Source of the DNA: Herminiimonas sp.
Lineage (GTDB): Bacteria > Pseudomonadota > Gammaproteobacteria > Burkholderiales > Burkholderiaceae_D
Direction of reading: 5' to 3'
Length of the DNA: 64,000 nt
Assembly: GCA_027310305.1 (NCBI GenBank)
Contig: DAIDBD010000107.1
Location: 1-64,000, forward strand
Shown: one piece after another, positions 62,817-64,000 of the stretch
Numbering within the stretch: position 1 is the stretch's first letter
Layout of the letters: every line of letters begins with the position of its first letter
Notes under the pieces: model-generated
What the model was told of the DNA's origin: nothing
The model's input: only the letters and a program-made list of their open reading frames with translations
Databases searched by the model: none
Translations under genes and position numbers: made by a program

Positions 62817-64000
62817 ATGCATGACGCCGTGTCCCACGAACCTGTCGCTCGTTTGAGTGAACCGGATGGCAGTTCCTCGCAGCCCGGCATCATCATCCTC
62901 GGCGCAGGCATGTCGGGGCTATGCATGGCGATCCAGCTCAAGCGCGCCGGCTTCGAGAATTTTGTCATTCTCGAAAAATCCGGCGGGCTCGGCGGCACCT
63001 GGTGGGACAACACTTATCCGGGCGCGCAATGCGACGTTCCGGCCCATTTATACAGCTACTCGTTCGAGCCCAATCCGAACTGGAGCCGGATATACGCGCC
63101 GCAGGAAGAAATCAGGCGGTACATGGAAAGTTGCGCCGCCAAATTCGGCATCCTGCCGCATCTGCGGTTGAATACCGAAGTCACGCAGGCGCACTTCAAT
63201 GCCCGGCACGGACGCTGGGAAATAGTGGTTCGCGGCGGGGAAACGCTGCATGCGGCATTTTTCATTTGCAGCACCGGTCCGCTGAGCATGCCGCGCTATC
63301 CGGATATCGCGGGCATGAACGCATTTTCCGGTCGCGTCATGCATACGTCGCGCTGGGATCACAGTTATGACATGGCGGGAAAATCCGTCGCTGTCATCGG
63401 TACGGCAGCCAGCGCCGTGCAGTTGATTCCGCAAATCGCGCAGCGCGCCAGACAGGTAACGGTTTTTCAGCGTACGCCGAACTGGATCATTCCTCGCCGC
63501 GACCGCGCGTTTACCGAACGGCAGAAACGCTGGTTGCGCAATCCATTGATAGGCCGCAGTTATCGCGTGCTCCTGTACTGGCAAAGAGAAATGCAGCGCC
63601 TGAGTTTCAACCACGGCACGCTTCCCGCCAAACTGGCCGTCAGGATGGCAGAGCAACATCTCCGCCGCCATGTGCCCGACCCGGCATTGCGTCAGGTCTT
63701 GCGGCCGGACTATCAATTCGGCTGCAAGCGGGTGTTGGTATCGGACGACTATTATCCGGCGCTGATGCAGCCGAACGTTGCGCTCATTACCACCCGTATT
63801 TCCCATATAACACCGGACGGTGTGATGACCGCCGATGGCGCGCTGCACGCCGCCGACGCGATCGTCTGCGCGACCGGATTCAACGTAACCGGACTGGCTG
63901 CGATGATTGATTTTCGCGGCCAGTCCGGCCAGAGCCTTGGCGCCGCATGGAGTGAAGGTGCGCAGGCCTATCACGGCATGACGGTTGCCGATTTCCCCAA
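62817..64000 (+). CDS. Flavin-containing monooxygenase, Baeyer-Villiger type (3' end outside window)
   Basis: The frame runs from an ATG at 62817 to the end of the window without a stop, giving 394 residues of an expected 500-550. GAGMSG (29-34) binds FAD, GGTWWDNTYPGAQCDVP follows, and the Baeyer-Villiger fingerprint FxGxxxHxxxW(D) is FSGRVMHTSRWD at 170-181. The second Rossmann motif is GTAASA (195-200), lacking one of the usual glycines. The family inserts oxygen beside a ketone or oxidises amines or sulfur. It may share a transcript with the cytochrome and molybdenum genes. Confidence 0.9.
   Translation, partial: MHDAVSHEPVARLSEPDGSSSQPGIIILGAGMSGLCMAIQLKRAGFENFVILEKSGGLGGTWWDNTYPGAQCDVPAHLYSYSFEPNPNWSRIYAPQEEIRRYMESCAAKFGILPHLRLNTEVTQAHFNARHGRWEIVVRGGETLHAAFFICSTGPLSMPRYPDIAGMNAFSGRVMHTSRWDHSYDMAGKSVAVIGTAASAVQLIPQIAQRARQVTVFQRTPNWIIPRRDRAFTERQKRWLRNPLIGRSYRVLLYWQREMQRLSFNHGTLPAKLAVRMAEQHLRRHVPDPALRQVLRPDYQFGCKRVLVSDDYYPALMQPNVALITTRISHITPDGVMTADGALHAADAIVCATGFNVTGLAAMIDFRGQSGQSLGAAWSEGAQAYHGMTVADFP

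Overview
The window looks like a chromosomal segment of a motile, Gram-negative beta-proteobacterium, most likely of the order Burkholderiales and perhaps Oxalobacteraceae. This is inferred from protein character (CzcI-CzcCBA, RadA/Alr/LplT neighbourhood, DUF1853 next to a family-4 uracil-DNA glycosylase, FlhX-like protein in the flagellin cluster) and from the moderately high GC content. No rRNA, tRNA or CRISPR array was recognised, and the species cannot be named from the sequence alone.

Layout: 1-621 is the end of a squalene-pathway FAD enzyme (hpnE). 665-7464 is mostly housekeeping on the minus strand (radA, alr, DUF1853, UDG, rimI, tsaB) with lplT on plus. 7552-11007 holds a thioredoxin-like protein, an aldehyde-dehydrogenase-fold protein, a DUF1993 protein and a MarC-family membrane protein. 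11135-14897 holds malate synthase, a decayed TauE/SafE permease, a haloacid dehalogenase and a LysR regulator. 14894-19787 is a branched-chain amino-acid type ABC importer with a fused permease-ATPase (LivM-LivG) and an attenuating terminator after the binding-protein gene. A cold-shock gene follows, then a signalling and motility region (20912-37200): a GGDEF-EAL protein, an MCP with a C-terminal sensor plus CheR and CheD, a histidine kinase/response regulator pair, and fliC, flaG, fliD, fliS, fliT, fliK, an FlhB-tail homologue and ycgR. Two good sigma-28 promoters precede fliC and fliD.

37201-43698 is a looser region with palindromic repeats, a membrane-anchored FNR-type oxidoreductase with a divergent TetR regulator, dodecin, a tannase-family pseudogene built from three retained fragments, and a metallophosphoesterase / lipid kinase / PAP2 phosphatase operon. 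43699-53759 is a malonate-use locus: a GntR regulator diverges from a TRAP transporter (dctPQM), which runs directly into the biotin-independent malonate decarboxylase genes mdcA-C-D-E-G-B and, beyond a 37-bp-arm palindrome, mdcH. 53819-60545 is a Czc heavy-metal efflux operon (czcI, czcC, czcB, czcA) ending in a czcD remnant. A palindromic element abuts that remnant and an IS256-family transposase remnant lies upstream of czcI. The window ends with a cytochrome b, a molybdopterin oxidoreductase lipoprotein and a partial Baeyer-Villiger-type flavin monooxygenase.

The least ordinary themes are: (i) decay by internal deletion or truncation in three genes (TauE/SafE, tannase, czcD); (ii) four unrelated palindromic repeat elements, one of which supplies the stop codon of mdcB and another of which cuts off czcD; (iii) a malonate TRAP transporter fused at operon level to a malonate decarboxylase; and (iv) the redox trio at the right edge with a KR-type Tat motif. 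I found no clearly undescribed multi-gene defence or biosynthetic system.
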